This document shows positions 1-8,482 of a stretch of DNA of 10,352 nucleotides, one piece after another; positions within the stretch are counted from its first letter, which is position 1, and the number at the start of each line of letters is the position of its first letter. Both the position numbers and the translations under genes were made by a program. The stretch is from an uncultured Asticcacaulis sp. (GTDB lineage: Bacteria > Pseudomonadota > Alphaproteobacteria > Caulobacterales > Caulobacteraceae), in contig CAMLLA010000116.1 of the NCBI GenBank assembly GCA_946480525.1, positions 1 to 10,352 of the forward strand. The letters are read 5' to 3'. Below the pieces are notes generated by a model. It ran no database searches and was not told the DNA's origin. It saw only the letters and a program-made list of their open reading frames with translations.

Positions 1-2445
1 GAGATGTTCCCCTACCCGTCGGGGCGCATCCATATGGGCCATGTGCGCAACTACACGATGGGCGACGTGATCGCGCGCTTCCGGCGCGCGAACGGTTACA
101 ATGTGCTGCATCCGATGGGGTGGGATGCGTTCGGTTTGCCGGCGGAAAACGCCGCCATGGAACGCAAGATCCACCCCAAGGGCTGGACCTACGACAACAT
201 CGCCAATATGCGCGGCGAGCTGAAGCGCCTGGGTCTGTCGATCGACTGGACGCGCGAATTCGCCACCTGTGATCCCAGCTATTACGGCAAGCAGCAGAAA
301 TGGTTCCTCGACCTGCTGAAGAACGACCTGGTCTATCGCCGCGAAAGCCAGGTCAACTGGGACCCGGTAGATATGACCGTGCTGGCCAACGAGCAGGTCA
401 TCGAAGGTCGCGGCTGGCGGTCGGGCGCGCTGGTCGAAAAGAAGAAGCTGACCCAGTGGTTCATGCGCATCACGCGTTTCGCCGACGACCTGATCGAAGG
501 GCTGACGACGCTGGACCGCTGGCCGGACAAGGTGCGGCTGATGCAGTCGAACTGGATCGGCAAGTCGCGCGGTTTGCAGATGACCTTCCCGTTCGTGGAC
601 CGTGATGGTGGTGTGGAGGTCTATACGACGCGTCCCGACACCCTGTTTGGCGCATCCTTTATCGCTATCGCCGCCGATCATCCGCTGGCGCAAACGGCCG
701 CCGCCGCCAATCCGGAACTGGCCGCCTTCATCAAGTCGATCAGCAAGGGCGGTGTGTCCCAGGCCGACATCGACACGGCCGAAAAGCAGGGCTTCAACAC
801 CGGCGTCAAGGTCAAGCATCCGTTCAAGCCGGGCGAGACCCTCGATGTCTGGGTCGCCAACTTCGTGCTGATGGACTATGGCACCGGCGCCATCTTCGGC
901 TGCCCGGCCCACGACCAGCGCGACCTCGATTTCGCCCGCAAGTATGGCCTGAGCGTTACCGAAGTCGTTCTGCCGCAGGGCGCAGATCCGGAGACCTTTG
1001 CAGTCGCCAATGAAGCCTATACCGGCCCTGGCACCCTTTTCCACTCATCCTTCCTGGATGGCCTGGAAATCGAAGCCGCCAAGGACGCCGCCATCGAAAA
1101 GATCGAAGCCATGGGCCTTGGTCAGGGCGCGACCGTGTTCCGCCTGCGCGACTGGGGCGTTTCGCGTCAGCGCTATTGGGGCTGCCCGATCCCGATCATC
1201 CATTGCGACGACTGCGGCGTCGTGCCAGTCCCCGATGACCAGCTGCCGGTCGTCCTGCCTGAGGACGTCACGTTTGATGTGCCCGGCAATCCGCTGGAGC
1301 GCCATCCGACGTGGAAGCACGTCAAATGCCCGCACTGCGCCAAGGATGCGCGCCGCGAAACCGATACGCTCGACACCTTTGTCGACTCGTCATGGTACTT
1401 CGCCCGCTTCACCGATCCGAACGCCGGCGCGCCGGTCAACAAGGACGCGGCCGACTACTGGCTGGCGGTCGATCAGTATATAGGCGGCATCGAACACGCC
1501 GTCCTGCACCTGCTCTATGCCCGCTTCATTACGCGCGCGCTGAACCATTGCGGCTATCTGGACGTCAAGGAACCTTTCGCCGGCCTGTTCACCCAGGGCA
1601 TGCTCACGCACGAAACCTATAAGACTGCCGACGGCCAATGGGTTGAACCGGCGGATGTCGATGTGGCGGTCGAAGGTGGCCAACGCGTTGCCAAGCGCAT
1701 TTCGACCGGCGAGATCCTGGTCATCGGCGACAGCGAAAAGATGTCGAAATCGAAGAAGAATACCGTCGCGCCTGGCGACATCTTCGATACCTATGGCGTC
1801 GATTCCGCGCGCCTGTTTGTTCTCTCCGACTCGCCTCCGGAACGCGACGTGCAGTGGTCGACTTCAGGTGTCGAAGGCTCGTGGCGCTTTACGCACCGCG
1901 TGTGGGACCTGTTCGACGGGCTGACGGACGACAATATTCCGTGTACGGATGAAAAGGCTGCCAATGACCTTCTGAAGGCCGCCCATAAGACAGTCAAGCT
2001 TGTCACCGATGGCTTTGAAGGCTTCCGTTTCAATGCTGCCATCGCCAAACTGTATGAGTTGGTCACGATCATTCGCACCAGCGAAGTCGCGAAGACGGGT
2101 TCTGTTGCCCGCCGCGAGGCCCTGACGCTGCTGGCCGGGCTGATCGCACCCGTCACACCGCACCTCGCCGAAGAATGCTGGGCGCGTCTTGGCAAGGAGG
2201 GCATGATCGCCCAGGCGGAATGGCCGAAATTCGATCCGGCGCTTGCCCAGGACGACGTCTATGTCCTGCCCGTTCAGGTCAATGGCAAGAAGCGTGGTGA
2301 GATCAGCATCCCCAATGGCGCCACGGAAGCGGAGATTCGCGAAACCGCGCTTGCGGACGAAGACGTTAAGCGGCATCTTGCGGGCGTCGAAATCCGCAAG
2401 GTTATTATCGTGCCGAACCGGATCCTCAACTTCGTGGTGGGATAG
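1..2445 (+). CDS. leuS: Leucyl-tRNA synthetase, 5'-truncated by window edge
   Basis: Class I aminoacyl-tRNA synthetase that attaches leucine to tRNA(Leu) in the cytoplasm and edits mischarged products. The frame is open from base 1 (GAG before the first ATG at 4), and that ATG is internal: the family has roughly 40 more residues before the [13 protein letters not shown] segment, so the true start lies left of the window. Counting from that Met: HIGH-type motif HMGH at 10-13; CP1 editing domain with TTRPDT at 208-213 and the HDQRD editing motif at 303-307; zinc-binding-like CDDC at 401-404 and CPHC at 442-445; KMSKS at 579-583; then the anticodon-binding domain and a C-terminal domain with VNGKKRGEI. 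All key motifs are intact. The TAG stop abuts the lptE start codon, suggesting coupled translation with lptE and holA downstream. Identity is secure. Confidence 0.98.
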   Translation, partial: EMFPYPSGRIHMGHVRNYTMGDVIARFRRANGYNVLHPMGWDAFGLPAENAAMERKIHPKGWTYDNIANMRGELKRLGLSIDWTREFATCDPSYYGKQQKWFLDLLKNDLVYRRESQVNWDPVDMTVLANEQVIEGRGWRSGALVEKKKLTQWFMRITRFADDLIEGLTTLDRWPDKVRLMQSNWIGKSRGLQMTFPFVDRDGGVEVYTTRPDTLFGASFIAIAADHPLAQTAAAANPELAAFIKSISKGGVSQADIDTAEKQGFNTGVKVKHPFKPGETLDVWVANFVLMDYGTGAIFGCPAHDQRDLDFARKYGLSVTEVVLPQGADPETFAVANEAYTGPGTLFHSSFLDGLEIEAAKDAAIEKIEAMGLGQGATVFRLRDWGVSRQRYWGCPIPIIHCDDCGVVPVPDDQLPVVLPEDVTFDVPGNPLERHPTWKHVKCPHCAKDARRETDTLDTFVDSSWYFARFTDPNAGAPVNKDAADYWLAVDQYIGGIEHAVLHLLYARFITRALNHCGYLDVKEPFAGLFTQGMLTHETYKTADGQWVEPADVDVAVEGGQRVAKRISTGEILVIGDSEKMSKSKKNTVAPGDIFDTYGVDSARLFVLSDSPPERDVQWSTSGVEGSWRFTHRVWDLFDGLTDDNIPCTDEKAANDLLKAAHKTVKLVTDGFEGFRFNAAIAKLYELVTIIRTSEVAKTGSVARREALTLLAGLIAPVTPHLAEECWARLGKEGMIAQAEWPKFDPALAQDDVYVLPVQVNGKKRGEISIPNGATEAEIRETALADEDVKRHLAGVEIRKVIIVPNRILNFVVG

Positions 2446-2940
2446 ATGAAGGTTTTCAAGCTTCTGACCCTGTGCTGCCTTGTGGCCCTGCCCGCCTCCC
2501 TGACGGCTTGCGGCTTTACGCCGATGTACGCCCAGACCGGCGTCACCGCCAATTTGTCGCAGATTGCGGTCGAAACGCCCCAGACACGGACCGGCTATTT
2601 CCTGGGCCAGCAGTTGCGCAATGGCCTGGCGTCGGACGCGGACAAAAACCCGCTGTACACCCTGACCATTGTGCTGGATGAGCGTCACTATCAGGTTGGT
2701 TATCGCGTCGACGACACCTCGACGCGTTCCGAACTGACGTCGAGCGTCGCCTACACCCTGACCGATAACCGTACCCGCCAGGTGGTCCTGAAGGACGCTT
2801 TCACCGAGACCGTAACCTACTCGACCTCGTCTTCGCCCTTTACCGGCATCGTGTCGCAGCAGGACGCGCAGGAACGTCTCGCCACCAGCGCCGCGCAGAA
2901 GATTCAGACGGCGGTCGCCCTGCATTTTCACGGCAAATAG
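2446..2940 (+). CDS. lptE: LPS-assembly lipoprotein LptE
   Basis: Outer-membrane lipoprotein that plugs and helps fold the LptD translocon, which inserts lipopolysaccharide into the outer leaflet. The 164-residue product starts with a lipoprotein signal peptide: basic MKVFK, a hydrophobic stretch, and lipobox LTAC with the lipidated cysteine at residue 22. The mature start CGFTPMYAQ is the usual alphaproteobacterial LptE form. The rest is a small soluble domain rich in beta-type residues (TLTIVLDERHYQVGYRVDD, and a region of repeated threonines and serines), as in the family. The ATG follows the leuS TAG with no gap; only a weak GGTGGG precedes it, so re-initiation by ribosomes leaving leuS is likely (inference). 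The order leuS-lptE-holA is a common alphaproteobacterial arrangement, which supports the call, since LptE itself is poorly conserved. Confidence 0.92.
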   Translation: MKVFKLLTLCCLVALPASLTACGFTPMYAQTGVTANLSQIAVETPQTRTGYFLGQQLRNGLASDADKNPLYTLTIVLDERHYQVGYRVDDTSTRSELTSSVAYTLTDNRTRQVVLKDAFTETVTYSTSSSPFTGIVSQQDAQERLATSAAQKIQTAVALHFHGK

Positions 2941-2956
2941 GCGTCAGACGTAAACG

Positions 2957-4009
2957 ATGAAGCTGTCCAAAAAGGCCGAGATCGACGCCTTTTTCAACAA
3001 GCCGCCGGCCAATGTCGTCGGCGCGCTTATCTATGGCAAGGACCGCAGCCAGGTCCTTGAGCGGTCAACCGTTCTGGCCAAGAAGACCGTGCCGGACATC
3101 ACCGATCCCTTCAACGTGTCGCTGCTGACCGAAACCGATATCGACGGCGACATCGGCAAGCTGGAAGGCGAGTTGCAGGCCCTGTCGATGATGGGCGGCC
3201 GGCGGTTAATACGGCTGAAGTTCTTTACCGAGAAGTCGGCGCTGGATAAGGCGGTTGCCGCTATCTTAAAGGCACATGCTGCCGGCGACTACAATCGCGA
3301 CGCCTTCATTGTGATTGAGTCCGGCAATCTGGGCGGGGATTCCGCCCTTCGAAAATTGGCCGACACCGAAAAGAACCTGGTCAGCATCGCCTGCTATGAC
3401 GATGAGACGGGCGACATCATCCGCATGGCGCGTGAAACGCTCCAGGAAAACGGCGTGTCGCTGAATAATGCTGCCATGGATATCTTCGCCCAGCGCCTGC
3501 CGAAAGAGCGCGGGATTGCGCGGCAGGAGATCGAGCGGCTGGTGCTGTTCATCGGGCCGGGTTCAAACAAGACGCTGAATGAGACGGAGCTTCAGGATTT
3601 CCTCGGCGTCGAACCCGAAGCGTCCCTGTTCAAGGCGGCGCAGGATGCGTTTGGCGGGCGGATGAAGGCGGCCCAGGCGGGGTTGCGCCGAGCCTTTGCC
3701 GAGGGCGAAAGTGGCCCGGACGCCATGCGCGCGCTGAGCATGCACTACAACAAGGTCAAGGTGCTGAAAGGTAATCTGCTGAAGGGTCTCGATCCCAAGA
3801 CAGCGGCGCGGAATTCAGGGATATTCTGGAAGGACGAGGACGATATGCTGCGTCAGGCCAAGTCGTGGAATATGGACATCCTGGACGGCTTGGCGCGTGA
3901 CATCATCGATACCGACAAGATGTGCAAGTCGACGGGTATGCCGGACCTGCTGATTGCCGAGCGGCTGTATATGCAGGTTGCGGGCAAGGCGACGCGTGCA
4001 GGGTTATGA
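2957..4009 (+). CDS. holA: DNA polymerase III delta subunit
   Basis: Delta subunit of the clamp-loader complex, which opens the beta sliding clamp and loads it onto primed DNA. The product has 350 residues, normal for the family. Recognisable parts are the N-terminal segment with ALIYGKDRSQVLER (delta lacks a functional Walker A, as here), the central MMGGRRLIRLKFF and FIVIESGNLGGDSALRKL segments, and the helical C-terminal collar domain with ALSMHYNKVKVLKG. The ATG at 2957 lies 16 bases after the lptE stop with no clear Shine-Dalgarno sequence, so this start rests on the alignment of MKLSKKAEIDAFF with other alphaproteobacterial delta proteins as I remember them. It is the last gene of the leuS-lptE-holA unit and runs convergently into parB. 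Two hairpins directly downstream probably end its transcript. Confidence 0.93.
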   Translation: MKLSKKAEIDAFFNKPPANVVGALIYGKDRSQVLERSTVLAKKTVPDITDPFNVSLLTETDIDGDIGKLEGELQALSMMGGRRLIRLKFFTEKSALDKAVAAILKAHAAGDYNRDAFIVIESGNLGGDSALRKLADTEKNLVSIACYDDETGDIIRMARETLQENGVSLNNAAMDIFAQRLPKERGIARQEIERLVLFIGPGSNKTLNETELQDFLGVEPEASLFKAAQDAFGGRMKAAQAGLRRAFAEGESGPDAMRALSMHYNKVKVLKGNLLKGLDPKTAARNSGIFWKDEDDMLRQAKSWNMDILDGLARDIIDTDKMCKSTGMPDLLIAERLYMQVAGKATRAGL

Positions 4010-4022
4010 TAACTAATGGGGT

Positions 4023-4043
4023 GAAGGGGCCTGAGGCCCCTTC
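4023..4043 (+). terminator. Probable intrinsic terminator after holA
   Basis: Perfect inverted repeat GAAGGGGCC-TGA-GGCCCCTTC, a 9-bp GC-rich stem with a 3-base loop, beginning 14 bases after the holA stop. On the plus strand it is followed by a pyrimidine/T-rich run (gtcttcttctctt), a fair though not perfect U-tract. This geometry fits a Rho-independent terminator for the leuS-lptE-holA transcript. Confidence 0.7.
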
Positions 4044-4056
4044 GTCTTCTTCTCTT

Positions 4057-4097
4057 AATAAAAAGAGCGGCCCTCTTAAGGGACCGCTCTTTTTATT
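4057..4097. terminator. Bidirectional terminator between holA and parB
   Basis: AAAAAGAGCGG at 4060-4070 pairs perfectly with CCGCTCTTTTT at 4084-4094. Three further A/T pairs extend the stem outwards to 4057 and 4097, giving 14 bp. The interior can add CCCT/AGGG pairing with one bulged A. The outer arms are an A-run and a T-run, so a U-tract follows the GC core whichever strand is transcribed. Lying in a convergent gap, it probably ends both the holA transcript and the parAB transcript. Confidence 0.85.
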
Positions 4098-4111
4098 TAT
4101 CAGGACAAGGC

Positions 4112-4130
4112 GAGGGGACCCGGGCCCCTC
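4112..4130 (-). other. GC-rich inverted repeat just after parB
   Basis: GAGGGG (4112-4117) pairs with CCCCTC (4125-4130) around a 7-base centre holding the palindrome CCCGGG. On the minus strand it begins 7 bases after the parB stop codon. No T-run follows it, so it is not a typical intrinsic terminator by itself. It may stabilise the 3' end of the parAB mRNA or assist the stronger hairpin beyond it. Function is uncertain. Confidence 0.4.
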
Positions 4131-4137
4131 TCCCCCA

Positions 4138-5028
4138 TTAGGTTTTCATCAGCCGGCGGCAGACTTCATCCAGCTGTTCGAGGGTCGCGTAGGACAGGCG
4201 GATCTCGCCCTTGCCGCCTTTGTCTTCCAGCTTGACCTTGAGACCAAGGGCTTCCTGAAGATCCTGTTCCAGAGACTGCGTATCGGCATTGGAGCCGCTG
4301 CGAACCTTCGGCGCGGCATTGCGCACCGGCGCCATTTCATCGCGCACCAGGGCTTCGGTCTGACGTACCGACAGACCCGCCGCGATCACCTTTTCTGCCA
4401 GGCCTTCGGCATCCTGAGCCGTCACCAGGGCGCGGGCATGACCGACACTTAGGCGGCCTTGCAGAACATGGTCCTGCACAATCTCAGGCAAGGCCAGCAG
4501 ACGCAGCATATTGGCGATGTGGCTGCGCGACTTGCCGACCACCTGTGCCAGGGCGTCCTGGGTGCGGCCGAAGCGTTCCATCAGCACCTTATAGGCCCTT
4601 GCCTCTTCAATGCCGTTCAGATCGGCGCGCTGGACGTTTTCGATAATGCCGATTTCCAGCACTTCGAGGTCGTCGAGTTCTCGCACGATCACCGGCACCG
4701 AGTGCAGGCCGGCTTTTTGCGACGCACGCCAGCGGCGCTCGCCGGCGATGATCTGGTACTTGCCAGGCTGCCCCGGCGCTGGACGGACGAGGATTGGCTG
4801 AAGAACGCCCTTTTCGCGGATCGAGGCGGCCAGGTCGTCGATGTCGCTTTCGGTAAAGATACGACGTGGCTGATCCGGATTACGGACCAACAGGTCTATC
4901 GGCTGTTCCGGTGCGCGGAAGGCCTCTGAGGGCTGATCGGGAACGGGCGCCGTAACGGCCGCCGACGCCCCGGCATCCCCGAGAAGCGCCGACAGACCGC
5001 GACCTAAACCTCTTTGTTTTTCAGACAT
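4138..5028 (-). CDS. parB: Chromosome-partitioning protein ParB (CTPase clamp)
   Basis: ParB binds parS, uses CTP to close into a clamp that slides onto neighbouring DNA, and builds the nucleoprotein complex that ParA moves to the cell pole. The product has 296 residues. From the N-terminus: ParA-stimulating peptide LGRGLSALLG (8-17); the NPDQPRRIF segment (50-58); the CTP-binding motif GERRWRA (96-102) and the ENVQRADLN motif (130-138); the helix-turn-helix DNA-binding region around QDALAQVVGKSRSHIANM (157-174); LSVGHARALV (193-202); a charged linker; and the C-terminal dimerisation domain GEIRLSYATLEQLDEVCRRL. ATG is preceded by GAAGGG at a longish spacing. The gene lies 22 bases after parA, so they form one operon. 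Its probable targets are the four parS sites upstream at 6460-9792. Nothing is missing or truncated. Confidence 0.97.
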   Translation of the reverse strand: MSEKQRGLGRGLSALLGDAGASAAVTAPVPDQPSEAFRAPEQPIDLLVRNPDQPRRIFTESDIDDLAASIREKGVLQPILVRPAPGQPGKYQIIAGERRWRASQKAGLHSVPVIVRELDDLEVLEIGIIENVQRADLNGIEEARAYKVLMERFGRTQDALAQVVGKSRSHIANMLRLLALPEIVQDHVLQGRLSVGHARALVTAQDAEGLAEKVIAAGLSVRQTEALVRDEMAPVRNAAPKVRSGSNADTQSLEQDLQEALGLKVKLEDKGGKGEIRLSYATLEQLDEVCRRLMKT

Positions 5029-5050
5029 TTAGCTTACTTTTCCCTTCAGC

Positions 5051-5890
5051 TCAGGCCGGCTGCTTCGCCGCTTGAGCACGCCGCGATTTCTCGCGTGTCA
5101 CGAGCTCCTTGGCCAGCTTGATATAGGCCTGGCTGCCCGAGCATTTCATATCATAGATCAGCGCTGGCTTGCCGAACGACGGCGCTTCCGACACGCGCAC
5201 ATTGCGTGGAATGACCGTGTCGTAGACAAGCTGGCCGAAATGCGACCGCACGTCGCGTTCGACGTGGCCGGACAAGGCGTTCCGCTTGTCGAACATGGTC
5301 AGGACGATACCTTGCAGGCTGAGACGCGGGTTCAGCGAGCCGCGCACCAGATCGATCGTTCGCATCAGCTGGCTCAAACCTTCCAGCGCGAAGAACTCGC
5401 ACTGCAACGGCACCATGACCGCATCAGCCGCGCTCATGGCGTTGACCGTCAAAAGATTAAGCGACGGCGGACAGTCGATGAGAATATAATCGTACGGCGG
5501 CTTGTCCTGATCCAGGTTATCGAGCGCATCGCGCAAACGGTAAGAGCGGCGCTCTGCCTGGCCCAGTTCGATCTCGACACCCGATAGGTCGGGGTCGGAT
5601 GGCAACAGCCATAGTCCCGGAACCGAAGTTTTCAAAGCCGTGTCGCCAATTGGCGCCTGATCGACAATGACATCGTATAGCGAACTGACACGGTCGGCCT
5701 TGGGTACGCCCAGACCTGTCGAGGCATTACCCTGAGGGTCAAGGTCGATCAACAATACGCGCTGACCGATCGCAGCCAGAGCCGTACCGAGATTGATGGC
5801 GGTTGTGGTCTTACCCACCCCCCCCTTCTGATTGGCGATTGCCAGGACGCGAACGGGATGTTTTTCCTGTTCCAGGGCCTTATCTGCCAC
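5051..5890 (-). CDS. parA: Chromosome-partitioning ATPase ParA (GTG start)
   Basis: Deviant-Walker ATPase that binds DNA as an ATP dimer and forms the gradient along which ParB-parS complexes travel during segregation. The product has 279 residues. Motifs: Walker A KGGVGKTTT (22-30), A' LLIDLDPQGN (46-55), Walker B YILIDCPPS (135-143), and the conserved ADAVMVPLQCEFFALEGL and RNVRVSEAPSFGKP segments. The start codon is GTG at 5890-5888, with a strong GGAGG 7 bases upstream, inside the end of rsmG; the two genes overlap by 11 bases, suggesting coupled translation. About a dozen residues precede the conserved VRVLAIANQKGG, slightly more than I recall for Caulobacter ParA. parB follows after 22 bases. 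I could not identify a dedicated promoter by eye; one could lie inside rsmG. Confidence 0.97.
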   Translation of the reverse strand: MADKALEQEKHPVRVLAIANQKGGVGKTTTAINLGTALAAIGQRVLLIDLDPQGNASTGLGVPKADRVSSLYDVIVDQAPIGDTALKTSVPGLWLLPSDPDLSGVEIELGQAERRSYRLRDALDNLDQDKPPYDYILIDCPPSLNLLTVNAMSAADAVMVPLQCEFFALEGLSQLMRTIDLVRGSLNPRLSLQGIVLTMFDKRNALSGHVERDVRSHFGQLVYDTVIPRNVRVSEAPSFGKPALIYDMKCSGSQAYIKLAKELVTREKSRRAQAAKQPA

Positions 5891-6521
5891 GTGTCAGCCT
5901 CCGGATGTGGACAACGCGACCACGTGGATCGCTAAGGGACTCGTACTGTTCTACTTCGAATCTCCACTGTTTGCCAGCCTCAGCCAGTTCACTTTCAACG
6001 TTTTCCCCTTTTAAAAACCAGCCTTCCGCGCCGTTTCGGAAGAATTTTTCAGAAAAGGTAAACAGACGTGGGAACGGGGCGAAAGCGCGCGCCGTGATGA
6101 CATCGACCTTGAGATTTAAGTTCTCTGTCCGGTCATTGATGACCTCAGCGGGAAGGTTCAGCTGATCGACAAGCTCTTGCAGAAAACGGCAACGCTTGGT
6201 CAGGGAATCGATCAGATAGACCTTGGGCGCTGGCCCTTCACTGTGCTTGAGCAGGATCGCCAACACCAGACCCGGAAAGCCGGCACCGGCACCGAGGTCC
6301 GCCCACACGCGCGCATCCGGCCGTCGGTTGAGCAGCTGGGCGCTGTCCAGCACATGGCGTGACCAGAAGTGTGGAATGGTCGCAGGCCCGACAAGGTTCA
6401 TGACCTCATTCTTTTCGACCAGGTATGCGCGAAAGATATCGAGATCAGCGATAGCCTCGTGTTTCACGTGAAACACCAGCTTCGCCGCCATTTCCTGCGG
6501 CGTCATAGGAACGTCCGTCAT
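5880..6521 (-). CDS. rsmG: 16S rRNA (guanine527-N7)-methyltransferase RsmG
   Basis: SAM-dependent methyltransferase (also GidB) that makes m7G527 in 16S rRNA. With ATG at 6521 the product has 213 residues. Motifs: FWSRHVLDSAQLL, SAM-binding loop DLGAGAGFPG (75-84), YLIDSLTKRCRFLQ, ARAFAP (144-149) and FLKG (169-172), all typical of the family. A TTG one codon upstream is possible, but ATG overlaps the mnmG stop as TGATG, the usual coupled arrangement, so I prefer it; the Shine-Dalgarno sequence is weak (AAGAAG). Residues VFHVKH (16-21) are encoded by a perfect parS palindrome inserted in the poorly conserved N-terminal region, ahead of the catalytic fold. The 3' end overlaps parA by 11 bases. 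The gene sits within the mnmE-mnmG-rsmG-parAB block. Confidence 0.96.
   Translation of the reverse strand: MTDVPMTPQEMAAKLVFHVKHEAIADLDIFRAYLVEKNEVMNLVGPATIPHFWSRHVLDSAQLLNRRPDARVWADLGAGAGFPGLVLAILLKHSEGPAPKVYLIDSLTKRCRFLQELVDQLNLPAEVINDRTENLNLKVDVITARAFAPFPRLFTFSEKFFRNGAEGWFLKGENVESELAEAGKQWRFEVEQYESLSDPRGRVVHIRRLTRGR
5898..5902 (-). promoter_or_regulatory. Ribosome binding site of parA
   Basis: On the minus strand GGAGG is followed by 7 bases (CTGACAC) and then GTG. This strong, well-spaced site lies inside the 3' end of rsmG and fixes the parA start at the GTG at 5890. No ATG start is present nearby in frame. Confidence 0.8.
6460..6475. promoter_or_regulatory. parS site 1, inside rsmG
   Basis: Perfect 16-bp palindrome TGTTTCACGTGAAACA, the bacterial chromosomal parS consensus and loading site for ParB. 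A further matching G/C pair extends it to 18 bp (6459-6476). It lies in the rsmG coding region, read as VFHVKH near the protein's N-terminus, about 570 bp upstream of the parA start. It is the copy nearest to parAB. Confidence 0.96.
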
Positions 6522-8395
6522 CAAGCCGACTTCTTGACGCGATTGCGGACAAAGAAAAGAAGCGTCGTCAGCGCTCCCTGCGTCATGCCCTCGATACGAC
6601 CGGCCTGCCCCAGGGTTTGCGGCCGGATACGCGACAGCTTCTCGCGCGCTTCATTCGACAACCCGGGCACCGTCGCGTAGTCGATATCCCCGGGCAAGGC
6701 CAGGTTCTCATCCTTACGGAAAGATTCGATCTCAGCCTTCTGCCGCGACATATAGCCGGCATAGAGGGCGTCGATTTCTACCTGCTCATAAAGCGCGTCG
6801 GGCCACGCACCGATTTCCGGCCACATGGCCTCAAGCTTGCTGCGCGTGCAGCTATCATAAGCCATGAGCTGCACAACATTACGACGTTGGCCGTCACCAT
6901 TGACTTGGATGTCTTGAGCCAAAGCCTCGCGTGGCGTCGCCGTCAGCTCCGATGCCCGTCGACGGATAGCCGCCAAGGCATCGCGTTTTGCCGTCCAGGC
7001 TGCGGCGCGATGGCTGCCGACGACACGATTGGCGATACCCTTGTCCGTCAGGCGCTGGTCGGCATTGTCGGCACGCAGCGACAGGCGGAACTCTGCTCGG
7101 CTAGTGAACATGCGATAGGGCTCGGTGACGCCGCGCGTAACCAGATCATCAATCATGACGCCGATATAGGCTTCGTCGCGACCCAGGATGACAGGGCTAT
7201 AGCCACCGGCCTGGGCCGCGGCATTCATACCGGCCATCAACCCTTGTGCTCCCGCCTCTTCGTAACCTGTCGTGCCATTGATCTGGCCCGCCAGGAACAG
7301 GCCAGGCAACTGCTTCAGTTCCAACGTTGGATGCAGTTCCCGTGGATCGACATAGTCGTATTCAATGGCATAGGCGTAGCGCTTGATGACGACGTTTTCC
7401 AGACCGATGATGGTGCGCAAGAACGCTTCCTGGGTTGCTTCGGACACGCTGGTCGAAATCCCGTTCGGATAGACGGTGTCGTCGTCATAGCCTTCCGGTT
7501 CGAGGAAGATCTGGTGGCTGGTCTTGTCGGCGAACTTGACGACCTTGTCCTCGATTGACGGACAATAACGCGGGCCACGACCCGACAGGTGCCCGCCGTA
7601 AACCGCGGATTCCTTGATGCGATCAGAGATGATCGCGTGCGTTTTTTCGTTGGTATAGGTGATGCCGCAAGCAATCTGTGGCCGGTCGATCGATGCCGTC
7701 AAATAAGAAAACGGCTCGATCGGATCGTCGCCGATTTGCTGTTCCAGACGATCCCAATGGATGGTTTTGCCATCAAGCCGCGCTGGCGTGCCGGTCTTCA
7801 GGCGGCCCATATCCAGTTTCAGGTCATAGAGACGCTGGCCCAGGCCGTTGGCAGGTTGATCACCCCAGCGGCCGGCGGACATTCGCTTTTCGCCGATATG
7901 GATGATACCGCGCAGGAAGGTGCCGGTCGTCAGCACCACAGCGCGCGCCCTATAGTTCTGGCCGTTGCCGTCAGTGACACCGACAACGCGGCCATTTTCC
8001 AGCACCAGATCTTCGACGGCGGCTTCGGCAATATCGAGATTTTCCGTTTGAGCCAGTTCGGCCTGCATGGCTTCACGATAGAGTTTGCGGTCGATCTGGG
8101 CGCGCGGACCGCGCACGGCCGGGCCCTTGGATTTGTTCAGAACCTTGTACTGGATGCCGCCGATGTCGGCCATACGGCCCATGACGCCGTCAAGCGCATC
8201 GATTTCGCGAACCAGATGGCCCTTCCCCAGACCACCGATAGCCGGATTGCACGACATCTCACCCAGCGTCTCTTTCCGGTGAGTAAGCAAGAGGGTCTTG
8301 GCACCCATGCGCGCGGAAGCGGTCGCAGCTTCGCAGCCCGCATGGCCGCCGCCAACGACGATCACGTCCCATAACGTGTTCGAGTAGTCAGTCAT
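6521..8395 (-). CDS. mnmG: tRNA U34 modification enzyme MnmG (GidA)
   Basis: FAD-dependent partner of MnmE; together they install the (carboxymethyl)aminomethyl group at C5 of wobble uridine 34 in certain tRNAs, using methylene-tetrahydrofolate. The product has 624 residues, the usual length. Motifs: dinucleotide-binding GGGHAG at 15-20, the signature [12 protein letters not shown] at 49-60 with its conserved cysteine, [12 protein letters not shown], the second conserved cysteine in [26 protein letters not shown], and the C-terminal helical domain that contacts MnmE and tRNA (ending near [18 protein letters not shown] and the [11 protein letters not shown] segment). The ATG at 8395 has AGAGGA at 5-base spacing (8401-8406). 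Its stop overlaps the rsmG start by one base. An 87-bp gap containing parS separates it from mnmE. Confidence 0.98.
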   Translation of the reverse strand: MTDYSNTLWDVIVVGGGHAGCEAATASARMGAKTLLLTHRKETLGEMSCNPAIGGLGKGHLVREIDALDGVMGRMADIGGIQYKVLNKSKGPAVRGPRAQIDRKLYREAMQAELAQTENLDIAEAAVEDLVLENGRVVGVTDGNGQNYRARAVVLTTGTFLRGIIHIGEKRMSAGRWGDQPANGLGQRLYDLKLDMGRLKTGTPARLDGKTIHWDRLEQQIGDDPIEPFSYLTASIDRPQIACGITYTNEKTHAIISDRIKESAVYGGHLSGRGPRYCPSIEDKVVKFADKTSHQIFLEPEGYDDDTVYPNGISTSVSEATQEAFLRTIIGLENVVIKRYAYAIEYDYVDPRELHPTLELKQLPGLFLAGQINGTTGYEEAGAQGLMAGMNAAAQAGGYSPVILGRDEAYIGVMIDDLVTRGVTEPYRMFTSRAEFRLSLRADNADQRLTDKGIANRVVGSHRAAAWTAKRDALAAIRRRASELTATPREALAQDIQVNGDGQRRNVVQLMAYDSCTRSKLEAMWPEIGAWPDALYEQVEIDALYAGYMSRQKAEIESFRKDENLALPGDIDYATVPGLSNEAREKLSRIRPQTLGQAGRIEGMTQGALTTLLFFVRNRVKKSA

Positions 8396-8461
8396 CGATG
8401 TCCTCTGGAAATGGACGGTGCCTATAGCAGACTAGGCCCGAGGGGTCGACTCGGCAATTGG

Positions 8462-8477
8462 TGTTTCACGTGAAACA
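8462..8477. promoter_or_regulatory. parS site 2, between mnmE and mnmG
   Basis: Perfect TGTTTCACGTGAAACA, extended to an 18-bp palindrome at 8461-8478. This is the only one of the four copies in non-coding DNA. It starts 5 bases after the mnmE stop codon (downstream on the minus strand) and lies about 66 bp before the mnmG start. Confidence 0.96.
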
Positions 8478-8482
8478 CTCGA

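Noticed and set aside
1308..1323. Inverted repeat GACGTG-GAAG-CACGTC inside leuS
   Set aside because: It is a short 6-bp stem in the middle of a conserved coding region, with no T-run and no regulatory context. Expected by chance in GC-rich sequence.
1864..2931. Long minus-strand open frame (355 codons) opposite the end of leuS and lptE
   Set aside because: It lies wholly antisense to two genes with clear family motifs, shows no recognisable domain, and is of low-complexity Arg/Gly/Asp composition typical of shadows of GC-rich genes.
5888..5926. Two further CACGTG cores (5888-5893 and 5921-5926) near the parA start
   Set aside because: The flanks do not resemble TGTTT...AAACA, so these are not credible parS sites. 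The first simply contains the parA GTG start.
6617..8374. Two long plus-strand open frames (313 and 261 codons) opposite mnmG
   Set aside because: Both are antisense to the intact mnmG gene, with no family motifs. They are explained by codon bias of the real gene on the other strand.
8438..8454. Weak inverted repeat CCGAG/CTCGG between mnmE and mnmG
   Set aside because: Only 5 bp with a 7-base loop and no T-run. Too weak to call a terminator between genes that probably share a transcript.
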